64,000 nt of DNA, from the NCBI GenBank assembly GCA_041396905.1, contig JAWKXQ010000012.1:1-64000 (forward strand). Reading direction: 5' to 3'. Origin of the DNA: JACXVD01 sp020446665 (GTDB taxonomy: Bacteria > Pseudomonadota > Alphaproteobacteria > Sphingomonadales > Sphingomonadaceae). Positions 33,563-42,377 of this stretch are shown here, piece after piece (position 1 is the stretch's first letter; each line of letters begins with the position of its first letter). The position numbers were made by a program, and so were the translations under genes. The notes beneath the pieces are model-generated. The model saw only the letters and a list, made by a program, of their open reading frames with translations, ran no database searches and was not told the origin of the DNA.

Positions 33563-34316
33563 GCTCGTTTCCGGACTGATCGCACTGGTTGCGCTGGCTT
33601 GTGTTGCTGTGTGGTGGGTGTCCTCATCCGGTAAAATCCCCGATGAAAGCGACAAGGCTCCGCTGGCGCTGGTGACCAGCCTGCCCGTTTATTGGAACGA
33701 AAGCCCCGATATTGCCGCAGCGCTGGATGCGGGGGCAGAGCCGCATTGGGCGCGAAAGGCGCTGGAGCAGCGCTATCGCCTGCAGCCGCTCGATACGCTC
33801 GACCAGCTGGAGGCGTCAGGTCAGCACATCCTGCTGATGGCGCAGCCGCGCCCGCTTGGTGCTGCGGACAATGTCGCGCTGGATGAATGGGTGCGCGGGG
33901 GCGGACAGGTCCTGCTTTTCGCAGACCCGATGCTGACCGATCATTCCGCTTTTGCCCTGGGCGATCCGCGCCGTCCGCAGGATGTCGCCTTGCTCTCGCC
34001 GATCCTCTCGCGCTGGGGCGTGGCGCTCTATTTCGATGACAGCCAGCTGGAAGGGTCTGCTCTGGTGCAGTGGGGCGATGCGCAATTGCCAGTCAACTTG
34101 CCGGGCACTTTCGCGCTGGAGCCGCAGCTGTCGGATGCGCCCGGTTCCTGTCGGCTGGAATTGGGTGGGCTGATCGCGCAATGCACTCTGGGCAAGGGGC
34201 GGGCAACGCTGGTCGCTGATGCTGCACTGTTTGAGGATGGCGACGAAATACCGCCAGACACCCGCGAGGCAGCGCTGGAAAAGCTCCTCTCCGGGGCCTT
34301 TTCAGCCGCGCGTTAG
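33543..34316 (+). CDS. Membrane-anchored GldG/DUF4350-like protein
   Basis: A 257-aa protein with an N-terminal anchor (LVSGLIALVALACVAVWWV) and a soluble domain that resembles the GATase-like/GldG domain of ABC-type auxiliary proteins (LALVTSLPVYW near the start, then EWVRGGGQVLLFADPML and KGRATLVADAALFED). The likely start is TTG 33543, which puts the anchor at the N-terminus; ATGs farther upstream would read through the previous gene in another frame. It lies last before the dcw cluster. Function is not known; family placement is by resemblance. Confidence 0.65.
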   Translation: MRLPSNKLVSGLIALVALACVAVWWVSSSGKIPDESDKAPLALVTSLPVYWNESPDIAAALDAGAEPHWARKALEQRYRLQPLDTLDQLEASGQHILLMAQPRPLGAADNVALDEWVRGGGQVLLFADPMLTDHSAFALGDPRRPQDVALLSPILSRWGVALYFDDSQLEGSALVQWGDAQLPVNLPGTFALEPQLSDAPGSCRLELGGLIAQCTLGKGRATLVADAALFEDGDEIPPDTREAALEKLLSGAFSAAR

Positions 34317-34323
34317 ACGCAAT

Positions 34324-34410
34324 CGGGGAAATCACGGGAAAAGCGATCCCCATTAGTGGGGATAATACGGGACGCTTGTGGATTCGGACGGGAATCCATG
34401 GGTTTGCAGG
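34324..34410 (+). promoter_or_regulatory. Helically phased array of GGG boxes, candidate MraZ operator
   Basis: G-runs begin at 34325, 34336, 34358, 34369, 34380, 34390, 34400 and 34409, giving spacings of 11, 22, 11, 11, 10, 10 and 9. The boxes read CGGGG, ACGGG, GTGGG, ACGGG, GTGG, ACGGG, ATGGG and CAGG, all on one strand. Characterised MraZ proteins bind direct repeats of TGGGN-like boxes at 10-bp spacing upstream of their own gene. This array is about 275 bp before mraZ, so autoregulation is a reasonable inference. Confidence 0.5.
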
Positions 34411-34685
34411 TGATTCCTGATTCAGCGCTGCAGGCTTTTGGTGCAAAGATTTACGATAAAAATAGATATTAATCATATATTTACCGTATAATCCCCGGAT
34501 TACCCGCTTTTTTCCCTTCCATCCCCGGGGTGCCCGCGTTAGTTAAACCTTCCATCGGACAGCTTGTTTCGTCCTGCATCCGGCCAGCGGTCGGGTGAGC
34601 CGGTTTCGCATGCGCGGGATCGGGCGAGAAGGCTTTGTCCATTCGTGCGGGTCCAGGGACGGGCCCAGAGACGGGGGACGGTAAA
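34411..34685 (+). promoter_or_regulatory. dcw cluster promoter and leader region
   Basis: The stretch 34317-34685 has no gene. After the GGG array comes an A+T-rich block (34450-34495) containing TATAAT at 34487-34492, the best -10 candidate; I see no matching -35. Downstream are AATCC-CC-GGATT and TTAAACC (34544-34550) and then a G+C-rich leader of nearly 200 nt. A leader this long would leave room for post-transcriptional control. Confidence 0.4.
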
Positions 34686-35186
34686 GTGGCAGCGGGGCTG
34701 CAGGGAGGTTTCAGCGGGCAGGCCTATTCGCCGCAGGGCGATAAGGGCCGCTTTGTGCTGCCTCCCTTGTTCCGCAAGGCCGTGCGCGATTCCAGCGATG
34801 GCCGTGTCCTGTGCCTTGCCAAGCATGAACGCTGGAATTGTCTCGTCGGCTTCGGTCTGTCGCGCAAGCCGGAGCTGGAAGAGCAGCTCGACCGTGAAGA
34901 GCGCATCGCTATCGAAACGGGCAAGGATTTTGACCGTGATCTGCGCGCCATGCAGCTGTTCGGCTTTGTCGAAGTCCCCTTTGATGACAGCGGCCGCTTC
35001 GTCATGCCCGATCACCTTACCACGCTCGGCAAGGTAGAGGACGGGCTCTATTTCCAGGGCGCGGGGCGCTTCTTCACCATCTGGAATCCGGCGGAGCTGC
35101 AGCAAATGGGCGCTGGCTGGGAAAGCGCGCAGGCTGCCTGCGCCAATCTCGTGGCCGAAGCGGAAGCGAAGGCGAAGAAGAAATGA
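34686..35186 (+). CDS. mraZ: Transcriptional regulator MraZ
   Basis: First gene of the dcw cluster; a ring-forming AbrB/SpoVT-type DNA-binding protein that represses its own cluster. The 166-aa product has the two swapped AbrB-like repeats: SPQGDKGRFVLPPLFRK and FDDSGRFVMPDHL. GTG 34686 (VAAGLQGGFSG) gives normal length and has GGGGGAC upstream; a TTG at 34635 in the same frame is the alternative. The Lys/Ala tail is common in alphaproteobacteria. It overlaps rsmH by 4 nt. Confidence 0.92.
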   Translation: MAAGLQGGFSGQAYSPQGDKGRFVLPPLFRKAVRDSSDGRVLCLAKHERWNCLVGFGLSRKPELEEQLDREERIAIETGKDFDRDLRAMQLFGFVEVPFDDSGRFVMPDHLTTLGKVEDGLYFQGAGRFFTIWNPAELQQMGAGWESAQAACANLVAEAEAKAKKK

Positions 35187-36139
35187 GCGCCCTCCCGCAA
35201 AGCCAGGCCCCGCATATCCCCGTCCTGCTGGATGAAGTGATCGCTGCGCTCGACCCGCAGCCGGGCGATGTCATTGTCGATGCCACTTTCGGCGCGGGCG
35301 GCTATACCCGAGCGATCCTCGAACGCGGCGCGACAGTCCACGCCTTTGATCGCGATCCCGATGCCATTGCAGCTGGGAGCCAATGGCCTGAAACGCGCGA
35401 AGACCCGCCGCGCCTGATCCTCCATCCGCGCCGTTTCTCTGAAATGGTCGCATCGCTGGCCGAGGCTGGCGTGGCGCAGGTCGATGGCATTGCCATGGAT
35501 ATTGGCGTCTCGTCCATGCAGCTGGATCAGGCCGGGCGCGGCTTTGCCTTTTCCGCCGATGGCCCGCTCGACATGCGCATGAGCCAGGATGGCGAAAGCG
35601 CGGCGGATTTCCTCAACAGCGCTGATGAGGGTGCGATTGCCGATGTGCTCTACCACTATGGCGAAGAGCGCCAGAGCCGCCGCGTGGCCCGCGCGATTGT
35701 CGCTGCGCGCCCGCTGGAGACGACCGGCGATCTGGCCCGTGTGGTGCGCAAGGCGCTCGGCTATCGCTCCGGTGCACCAAAAGACCCGGCCACGCGCAGT
35801 TTTCAGGCGGTGCGCATTCATGTGAATGGCGAACTGGACGAACTGGAAGAGGGCTTGCACGCCGCAGAAGTGCTGCTGCGCTGCGGCGGGCGGCTGGCCG
35901 TGGTCAGTTTTCACAGCCTCGAAGACCGGATCGTAAAGCGTTTTCTGCGCGATGCATCCTCCACCGGCGGTGGTTCGCGCCATTTGCCGGCTACCGCCGG
36001 TGCAGCGCCGGTGTTTGAGAAAGTTTCCAAGGCAATCCGCCCCGGTGAAGCCGAGATTGCCCGCAATCCCCGCGCCCGTTCTTCCACCTTACGTCATGCA
36101 GTGCGCAGCGATGCGCCTGCCCGAAAGGAGGCTGCATAA
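35183..36139 (+). CDS. rsmH: 16S rRNA (cytosine-1402-N4)-methyltransferase
   Basis: SAM-dependent enzyme that methylates N4 of C1402 in the ribosomal P site. The 318-aa product has the SAM-binding motif VDATFGAGGYTRAIL, the segment DIGVSSMQLDQAGRGFAFSADGPLDMRM and the C-terminal VSFHSLEDRIVKRF, all typical of MraW/RsmH. It starts in an ATGA overlap with mraZ and its stop overlaps ftsL by 1 nt; AAAGGAGG at 36124-36131 inside its 3' end is the ftsL ribosome-binding site. Confidence 0.97.
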   Translation: MSALPQSQAPHIPVLLDEVIAALDPQPGDVIVDATFGAGGYTRAILERGATVHAFDRDPDAIAAGSQWPETREDPPRLILHPRRFSEMVASLAEAGVAQVDGIAMDIGVSSMQLDQAGRGFAFSADGPLDMRMSQDGESAADFLNSADEGAIADVLYHYGEERQSRRVARAIVAARPLETTGDLARVVRKALGYRSGAPKDPATRSFQAVRIHVNGELDELEEGLHAAEVLLRCGGRLAVVSFHSLEDRIVKRFLRDASSTGGGSRHLPATAGAAPVFEKVSKAIRPGEAEIARNPRARSSTLRHAVRSDAPARKEAA

Positions 36140-36651
36140 TGATCGCTGGTAGTCGCCTTCGTCAGATCGGCTGGGTTGTGGTGCTGGCTATTTGCTTCAC
36201 CGCCTTCCTTGCACTGACTTTTCGGGTCAACGCAGTGAAGAGCGAAGTGCGGCTGGCAGAGCGCCAGATCGTTGCTCTGGAACGCAAGAAGATCCTGTTG
36301 GAAACCGAATTCCAGACCCGCGCTAACCAGCAGCAGCTGGCCGATTGGAATGCGGTGGAATTCGGATACAAGGCTCCGGAGGCGGACCAGTACCTTGAAA
36401 GCGAGCGCCAATTGGCGCAGCTGGGCCAGCCGCGCGGTGCCAATGCGCCCGACCCCATCCGGGTGGCCCGCGCACCGCAGCCGGGTGAAGGCAATGACGG
36501 CTATCCGGCGATGGTCTCTCCCTTGACCGGCAAGCCGATCCAGAAAGCGGCCAAGGTCCAGCAATCCGAAGATACGCTCACCGGACTGGCGGAAACGCTC
36601 AGCGTGAAGGCGACCGGCGGGATTGCGATGGCGGCGGAGGCTGCCGAATGA
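36139..36651 (+). CDS. ftsL: Cell division protein FtsL
   Basis: Bitopic division protein that forms the FtsQLB complex. The 170-aa product has a short basic cytoplasmic start, a membrane helix at about 10-28 (IGWVVVLAICFTAFLALTF) and a periplasmic coiled coil (about 32-65, KSEVRLAERQIVALERKKILLETEFQ). The extended Pro/Ala-rich tail is longer than in E. coli FtsL, as usual for alphaproteobacteria. Identification rests on position (rsmH-ftsL-ftsI) and topology, since FtsL sequences diverge strongly. Confidence 0.88.
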   Translation: MIAGSRLRQIGWVVVLAICFTAFLALTFRVNAVKSEVRLAERQIVALERKKILLETEFQTRANQQQLADWNAVEFGYKAPEADQYLESERQLAQLGQPRGANAPDPIRVARAPQPGEGNDGYPAMVSPLTGKPIQKAAKVQQSEDTLTGLAETLSVKATGGIAMAAEAAE

Positions 36652-38372
36652 ACACCATGACGGTCAGCACGGCGATCTCGCTGGGCCGGGTGCAGCTGTT
36701 CACAATCCGCCAGCGTTCGCTCAACACCGCCCGTATGCGGGTGCTGTGGGTGGCGCTGGGCTTTGCCTTTCTGGCGCTGGTGGCGATTGTCCGCATCGGC
36801 TTTCTGGGGGTAACGGGCAGCACGACTTCCTCCGCATCGCTGGAAGAGGCGCTTTTGCCGCCGCGCGGCGAGATTACTGACCGCAACGGTGTGGCGCTGG
36901 CGCGGGCATTCCCGGCCTATGCGCTGTGGTACAATCCCAATGCGCTGGGTGACCCGTCCAATCCGCTGGTCAAGAGCCCGAAAGAGGTCGCGCAGGCATT
37001 GAAGGCGATTTTCCCGGACCTTGATGTGGAAGATGTTGCTGCCCGGCTGGCTACGGGCAAGGCGGGTTATATTCGCCGCCGTGTCCTGCCCGAAGATGCC
37101 AATCGGGTGCATGATATTGGCGAGCTGGCGCTGGAATTGCCGCAGGAAACCGATCGCCATTATCCGCAAGGTTCCATGGGCGCGCATGTGCTGGGCTATG
37201 TCGCATCGGACGGCCATGGCCGGGTGGGCATGGAACAGGTGCTCGACGATCACCTCACCGATCCTGCCAAGCGCGGCACGCCGGTGGCTTTGTCGATAGA
37301 CCTGCGCGCGCAAGGGGCGCTGGAGGATGAGCTCCGCCGCGGGATGCTGGCAACCAACGCCATGGGTGCGGCTGGCATTGTGCTGGATGTGGATACGGGC
37401 GAAGTGCTGGCGCTGGCTTCCCTGCCGGAATTCGATCCCAACAAGATCGATGCGCAAGGCCAGAAATACATGTTCAACCGGGTGACCAACCAGGTCTATG
37501 AACTGGGCTCCACCTTCAAGCCGATCACGGTTGCCGCTGCGATTGATGCCGGGGTGGTGCGCGATTTTGGCAAGCGTTATCAGGCCAATCGCCCGCTGGA
37601 GATTGGCCGCTTCAAGATCCGTGACAGCCATACGATTGGCGCGTCGCTGAATGTCCCGGAAACGCTGATCCATTCCTCCAATATCGTCACTGCACAGATT
37701 GCAGATGAGCTGGGCAGCAAGCGGCTGCGCCAGACCATGGTCGATCTGGGGATGAATGAACGGCCCTATATCGAGCTGCCTGCCCGTGGCCATCCGATTT
37801 GGCCGGGCGATAACTGGCCGCGTCTGCGCAATATGACCGTCAGCTATGGCCATGGTATCGCGGTGACCCCGCTGCATCTGGCCGGTGCCTATGCGGCGAT
37901 GGTCAATGGCGGTGTGTGGCGCCCTGCCACCTTGCGCAAGCTGGAGCCGGGTGAGGCCCCGCGTGGACGCCGCGTGTTCAAGGCTTCTACCTCTTCGCGC
38001 ATGCGCCAGCTGCTGCGCATGATTGCGGTCTATGGCACGGGCCGCAATGCGGATGCTCCCGGCTATCGCGTGGGGGGCAAGACCGGCTCTGCGGAAAAGC
38101 CGGGCAATGGCGGCTATCGCAAGAAGTCTCTGGTTTCGACCTTTGCGGCTGCGTTCCCGATGGATCGTCCGCGTTATGTGGTGGTGATCATGCTGGATGA
38201 ACCCAAGGGGACCACGGCCAGCTCCTTCCAGCGCACGGCAGCCTGGAACGCCGCGCCGATTGTCGGGCGGCTGGTCCCGCGTATCGGGCCAATGCTGGGT
38301 GTGCGGCCGGATAATACGCGCGATATCGACCTGTCTGATCTGCGCCCGCTGGTGCCGGGGGCAAGCCAGTGA
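36648..38372 (+). CDS. ftsI: Septal peptidoglycan transpeptidase FtsI (PBP3)
   Basis: Class B penicillin-binding protein that crosslinks septal peptidoglycan. The 574-aa product has an N-terminal membrane helix (VLWVALGFAFLALVAIVRIGF), a pedestal domain, and the three transpeptidase motifs: S288-T-F-K291, S343-S-N345 and K478-T-G-S481. ATG 36648 overlaps ftsL by 4 nt. The gene ends in a GTGA overlap with murE. No lipobox or glycosyltransferase domain is present, so it is a class B enzyme. Confidence 0.97.
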   Translation: MNTMTVSTAISLGRVQLFTIRQRSLNTARMRVLWVALGFAFLALVAIVRIGFLGVTGSTTSSASLEEALLPPRGEITDRNGVALARAFPAYALWYNPNALGDPSNPLVKSPKEVAQALKAIFPDLDVEDVAARLATGKAGYIRRRVLPEDANRVHDIGELALELPQETDRHYPQGSMGAHVLGYVASDGHGRVGMEQVLDDHLTDPAKRGTPVALSIDLRAQGALEDELRRGMLATNAMGAAGIVLDVDTGEVLALASLPEFDPNKIDAQGQKYMFNRVTNQVYELGSTFKPITVAAAIDAGVVRDFGKRYQANRPLEIGRFKIRDSHTIGASLNVPETLIHSSNIVTAQIADELGSKRLRQTMVDLGMNERPYIELPARGHPIWPGDNWPRLRNMTVSYGHGIAVTPLHLAGAYAAMVNGGVWRPATLRKLEPGEAPRGRRVFKASTSSRMRQLLRMIAVYGTGRNADAPGYRVGGKTGSAEKPGNGGYRKKSLVSTFAAAFPMDRPRYVVVIMLDEPKGTTASSFQRTAAWNAAPIVGRLVPRIGPMLGVRPDNTRDIDLSDLRPLVPGASQ

Positions 38373-39844
38373 CGCTGGGCCGCCTTGTACAGGCTGCGGG
38401 CCTTGTCTTGCCCGACGGCGCAGATGGTTCTGCCGGGGTGACCGGCTTTGCGATTGATAATCGCAAAGTGGCGCCTGGCACGGTCTTTGGTGCCTTTCGC
38501 GGTGCCAAATTCAATGGGGAGGATTTTATCCCTGCCGCCATTGATGCGGGGGCAGTGGCAGTGGTCGCTGCGCCGGGGGTGAAGGTGGAGGGGGCAGTCC
38601 ATATTGCCGACCCGGAACCGCGCCGCGCCTTTGCCCTGCTTGCGGCGCAATTCTTCGCCCCTGTGCCCGGCACAATCGTTGCGGTTACCGGAACCAATGG
38701 CAAGACTTCCAATGTGGAAATGACGCGCCAGCTATGGCGCATGGCGGGGCATAGCGCGGCCTCTATCGGTACGCTGGGGGTGACCACGCCCGATGGCAGC
38801 GTGTCCACCGGAATGACCACGCCGGATATCGTAACCTTCCTGTCGAACATGCACGGCCTCGCCCGCGAAGGGGTGAGCCATGTGGCTTACGAAGCTTCCA
38901 GCCACGGCCTTTCGCAATATCGCAATGAAGGCCTGCCTGTGGCTGCCGGCGCCTTCACCAATCTCAGCCGTGACCATCTCGATTATCACGGCACGATGGA
39001 AGAATATTTCGCCGCCAAGATGCGGCTGTTTGACGAGGTTGTCAGCGATGGGGGCCATGCGATCATATGGGATGGCGGGGATGAGTGGGCCCGCCGTGCC
39101 TGTGGGCACGCGCAGCAGCAGAATTTGCGCGTGTTTACGGTGGGCGAGAAAGGCGAGAATCTGCGCCTTCTCGCCCGCTCCCCCAGCCAGTTGGGGCAGG
39201 AACTGACGATTGCCTATGAAGGGCAGGAGCGGAAAGTTCATTTGCCGCTGATCGGCGCCTATCAGGCCGCCAATGCGCTGGTTTCAGCGGCGCTGGTAAT
39301 TGCCACAGGCGGCGATGCCAAAGCCACTTTTGATGCGCTGGGCCGCTTGCAGCCCGTGCGCGGGCGGCTGGAACGGGCAGCTATTTCTGCCGCTGGGGCA
39401 CCGATTTATGTGGATTACGCGCATACGCCCGATGCGCTGGAGGCCGCAATTGCGGCATTGCGTCCGCATGTCACGGGCCGCCTCATCACTGTCTTCGGTG
39501 CCGGGGGTGACCGCGACAAGGGCAAGCGCGAACCGATGGGGCGCGTGGCGGCGGAGCTTTCGGACATCGTGATCGTGACAGATGACAACCCGCGCGGCGA
39601 AGAGGCAGCCGCGATCCGTCAGGCTGTGCTGCATGGCGCGCAAGGGGCAACGGAGATCGCAGACCGGCGCGAGGCGATTGCGGCAGCGATCCTGCGCGCG
39701 GGACCGGATGATATCGTGTTGATTGCCGGCAAGGGCCACGAACAGGGCCAGATTGTCGGCGCAGGAGATTCTATGCGGATTTTGCCGTTCGATGATGTCG
39801 AAGTTGCGCGTGAATGTGCGATCCCGCAGGGGGCCGGGCAATGA
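38369..39844 (+). CDS. murE: UDP-MurNAc-L-Ala-D-Glu:meso-diaminopimelate ligase
   Basis: Adds the third stem-peptide residue in peptidoglycan precursor synthesis. The 491-aa product has the ATP motif GTNGKT (108-113) and the amino-acid selector DNPR (406-409), which predicts meso-diaminopimelate, not lysine, as expected for a Gram-negative. The start is GTG 38369, overlapping the ftsI stop (GTGA). The stop overlaps murF by 4 nt (ATGA). Confidence 0.97.
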   Translation: MTLGRLVQAAGLVLPDGADGSAGVTGFAIDNRKVAPGTVFGAFRGAKFNGEDFIPAAIDAGAVAVVAAPGVKVEGAVHIADPEPRRAFALLAAQFFAPVPGTIVAVTGTNGKTSNVEMTRQLWRMAGHSAASIGTLGVTTPDGSVSTGMTTPDIVTFLSNMHGLAREGVSHVAYEASSHGLSQYRNEGLPVAAGAFTNLSRDHLDYHGTMEEYFAAKMRLFDEVVSDGGHAIIWDGGDEWARRACGHAQQQNLRVFTVGEKGENLRLLARSPSQLGQELTIAYEGQERKVHLPLIGAYQAANALVSAALVIATGGDAKATFDALGRLQPVRGRLERAAISAAGAPIYVDYAHTPDALEAAIAALRPHVTGRLITVFGAGGDRDKGKREPMGRVAAELSDIVIVTDDNPRGEEAAAIRQAVLHGAQGATEIADRREAIAAAILRAGPDDIVLIAGKGHEQGQIVGAGDSMRILPFDDVEVARECAIPQGAGQ

Positions 39845-41307
39845 GCGGGCAACTGGCCCTCAAGGCGCTGCGCCAATGGCCGCGTGAAGCCCGCGATGCG
39901 CTGTCGCTGGCGCTATGGAACGCGCAGGACATTGCCGCTGCCACCGGCGGTAAGGCCAGCCACGATTTTCAGGTTGCCGGGGTCGAAATTGACAGCCGCG
40001 ATGTGCGCGAAGGCGATTTGTTCTTCGCTCTGAAGGGCGAAGCGACTGACGGGCACCGTTTCCTCGACAAGGCTTTTGCCAATGGCGCAGCCGCTGCAGT
40101 GGTGAACCGCCCGATCGATTATCCGCATGTGCTGGTGGCAGACACGAATGCCGCGCTGGAAGCGCTCGCCGCCGCTGCTCGCGAACGGGCGCAGGCCGTG
40201 CGCATCGGGGTGACCGGCTCGGTTGGCAAGACTGGCGTCAAGGAAGCGATCTTCGCCGCGCTGGAACGCTGCAGCCGGGGGCATGCCCATCGCAGTGTGC
40301 GCAGCTACAACAACCATGTCGGCGTGCCGCTCAGCCTGTCGCGCATGCCCGCGCGCAGCCGCTTTGGCGTGTTCGAAATGGGCATGAACCATGCAGGTGA
40401 GATTGCAGGCCTGACCGCGCAAGTGCGCCCGCATGTTGCGGTTATCACCACGATTGCCCCTGCGCATATCGAAAATCTTGGCAGTATGGAGGCGATTGCT
40501 GATGCCAAGGCAGAGATTTTTGGCGGGCTGGTAGAAGGCGGCACGGCCGTGATCCCCGCCGATAGCGAGCATTGCGAGCAACTGCGCCGGGCGGCTGAAA
40601 GCCTTGGGGTAAAGGTCGTGAGCTTTGGCCGCGCCGCCCATGCCGATGTCCGTCTGCTCGATGCGATCCCGCAAGCCAATGGCGGTTCGCTGGTGACGGC
40701 TGACCTAGGAGATGTGCGCCTGTGCTTCACAGTCGCGGAGCCGGGCGAACACTGGATTTCCAATGCGCTGGCGGTGATGGCGGCGGTTCGTGCTGCGGGC
40801 GGTGATCTCGGCGCAGCAGGGCTCGCTCTGGCCGAAATGGGCGGTTTGAAGGGGCGCGGTGCGCGCCACCAGCTTGCCGTGTCTGGCGGACGGGCCTTGC
40901 TGGTGGATGAAAGCTATAACGCCAATCCGGCATCCATGCGCGCAACGCTGCGGCAATTGGGCCAGACCCCGGCCCTGCGGCGCATCGCTGTGCTGGGTGC
41001 GATGAAGGAACTGGGGGACTTTGCCCCTGCCTTCCACGCCCAGCTTGCCGAACCGCTGGCTGAGGCACAGGTGGACTTCGCGCTGCTGGTCGGCCCTGAA
41101 ATGGAAGCATTGGCCCGGGAACTGGGGAAATCTGCGCAAAATCCGCTTGGCACAGTGCTGGCCTTCGCCCATTGCGAGGATGCTGCCGGGGCGATTGCGG
41201 TGCTGGAGGATTACGGGATCACATCGGGTGATGCGATCCTGGTCAAAGGCTCCAATTCCGTTGGTCTCGGCAGATTGGTCGCACATTTTACGAGCCGGGA
41301 AGGCTGA
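39841..41307 (+). CDS. murF: UDP-MurNAc-tripeptide:D-Ala-D-Ala ligase
   Basis: Adds D-Ala-D-Ala to complete the UDP-MurNAc-pentapeptide. The 488-aa product has the Mur-ligase ATP motif GVTGSVGKTGVKEA, the central segment FEMGMNHAGEIAGL and the C-terminal DESYNANPASM motif characteristic of MurF. The first 30 residues are a modest extension. ATG 39841 sits in the 4-nt overlap with murE, and the stop overlaps mraY by 1 nt. Confidence 0.97.
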   Translation: MSGQLALKALRQWPREARDALSLALWNAQDIAAATGGKASHDFQVAGVEIDSRDVREGDLFFALKGEATDGHRFLDKAFANGAAAAVVNRPIDYPHVLVADTNAALEALAAAARERAQAVRIGVTGSVGKTGVKEAIFAALERCSRGHAHRSVRSYNNHVGVPLSLSRMPARSRFGVFEMGMNHAGEIAGLTAQVRPHVAVITTIAPAHIENLGSMEAIADAKAEIFGGLVEGGTAVIPADSEHCEQLRRAAESLGVKVVSFGRAAHADVRLLDAIPQANGGSLVTADLGDVRLCFTVAEPGEHWISNALAVMAAVRAAGGDLGAAGLALAEMGGLKGRGARHQLAVSGGRALLVDESYNANPASMRATLRQLGQTPALRRIAVLGAMKELGDFAPAFHAQLAEPLAEAQVDFALLVGPEMEALARELGKSAQNPLGTVLAFAHCEDAAGAIAVLEDYGITSGDAILVKGSNSVGLGRLVAHFTSREG

Positions 41308-42377
41308 TGCTCTATTTGATCGCTGAGTGGCTGGGTTTCGAAGGCGCCTTCAACCTCGTCCGCTACCAGACTTTTCGTGCCGGTGCGACGCTGATGACGG
41401 CGCTGGTGATCGGGCTGATCATCGGCCCGCGTTTCATCAACATGCTGCGTGTGCGGCAGGGCAAGGGCCAGCCGATCCGCGCCGACGGACCGCAATCGCA
41501 CCAGAAGAAAGTCGGCACGCCCACCATGGGCGGGCTGATGATCCTGATATCGCTGTGCCTGTCGCTGCTGCTGTGGATGGATCTGCGCAATCCCTTCGTC
41601 TGGGCCTGTCTGGCCGTGACGGTGGGTTTCGGGGTGATCGGTTTCCTCGACGATTATGACAAGGTGACGAAGCGCCACCATGCCGGGCTGTCAGGCCGGG
41701 TGCGGTTGCTGGGTGAGTTCATCGTCGCCGGGATCGCGGCCTATATCATCGTCAGCCAGATCAATACGAATGTGTATCTGCCGTTCCTTTCGGGTCGTTC
41801 GATCCCGCTGGGTCCGGCCTATTATGTCTTTGCTGCGGTGGTGATTGTCGGCTTCGGCAATGCGGTGAATTTGACCGACGGGCTGGATGGCCTTGCCACC
41901 ATGCCGGTGATTATTGCCGCCGGGACCTTTGCGATCATCGCCTATCTCGTGGGGCGCACTGACTATTCCGAATATCTCGGCATTCCCCATGTGCCGGGGG
42001 CCGGGGAACTGGCGATTTTCTGCGCCGCGATCATGGGCGGCGGGCTGGCCTTCCTGTGGTTCAACGCTCCGCCTGCGGCGGTGTTCATGGGCGATACCGG
42101 CTCGCTCGCGCTGGGCGGCGCGCTCGGCGCGATTGCGGTGGCGAGCCATCACGAGATCGTGCTGCTGATCGTAGGCGGGCTGTTCGTGGCGGAAACCGCC
42201 AGCGTCATCATTCAGGTCTTCTGGTTCAAGCGCACAGGCAAGCGCGTGTTCCGCATGGCCCCGATCCACCACCATTTCGAGCAGAAGGGCTGGGCGGAAT
42301 CGACTGTCGTGATCCGTTTCTGGATCGTTTCCATCATCCTTGCCATGGCAGGTCTGGCTACCCTGAAACTGCGATGA
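41307..42377 (+). CDS. mraY: Phospho-MurNAc-pentapeptide translocase
   Basis: Integral membrane enzyme that moves phospho-MurNAc-pentapeptide onto undecaprenyl phosphate, making lipid I. The 356-aa product has about ten membrane spans and the conserved cytoplasmic motifs KKVGTPTMGGLM, LDDYDKV, NAVNLTDGLDGLA and FRMAPIHHHFE (the three-His loop). ATG 41307 overlaps the murF stop by 1 nt; the 3' end overlaps murD by 4 nt. Confidence 0.98.
   Translation: MLYLIAEWLGFEGAFNLVRYQTFRAGATLMTALVIGLIIGPRFINMLRVRQGKGQPIRADGPQSHQKKVGTPTMGGLMILISLCLSLLLWMDLRNPFVWACLAVTVGFGVIGFLDDYDKVTKRHHAGLSGRVRLLGEFIVAGIAAYIIVSQINTNVYLPFLSGRSIPLGPAYYVFAAVVIVGFGNAVNLTDGLDGLATMPVIIAAGTFAIIAYLVGRTDYSEYLGIPHVPGAGELAIFCAAIMGGGLAFLWFNAPPAAVFMGDTGSLALGGALGAIAVASHHEIVLLIVGGLFVAETASVIIQVFWFKRTGKRVFRMAPIHHHFEQKGWAESTVVIRFWIVSIILAMAGLATLKLR

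Noticed and set aside
34450..34495. CtrA site TTAA-N7-TTAA before mraZ
   Set aside because: TTAATCATATATTTAC comes close but the second half-site is off by one base in spacing and sequence; the A+T-rich block makes chance matches likely.
36501..37877. 458-codon minus-strand frame opposite ftsI
   Set aside because: Fully within ftsI, which has all three transpeptidase motifs; the antisense translation is compositionally odd.
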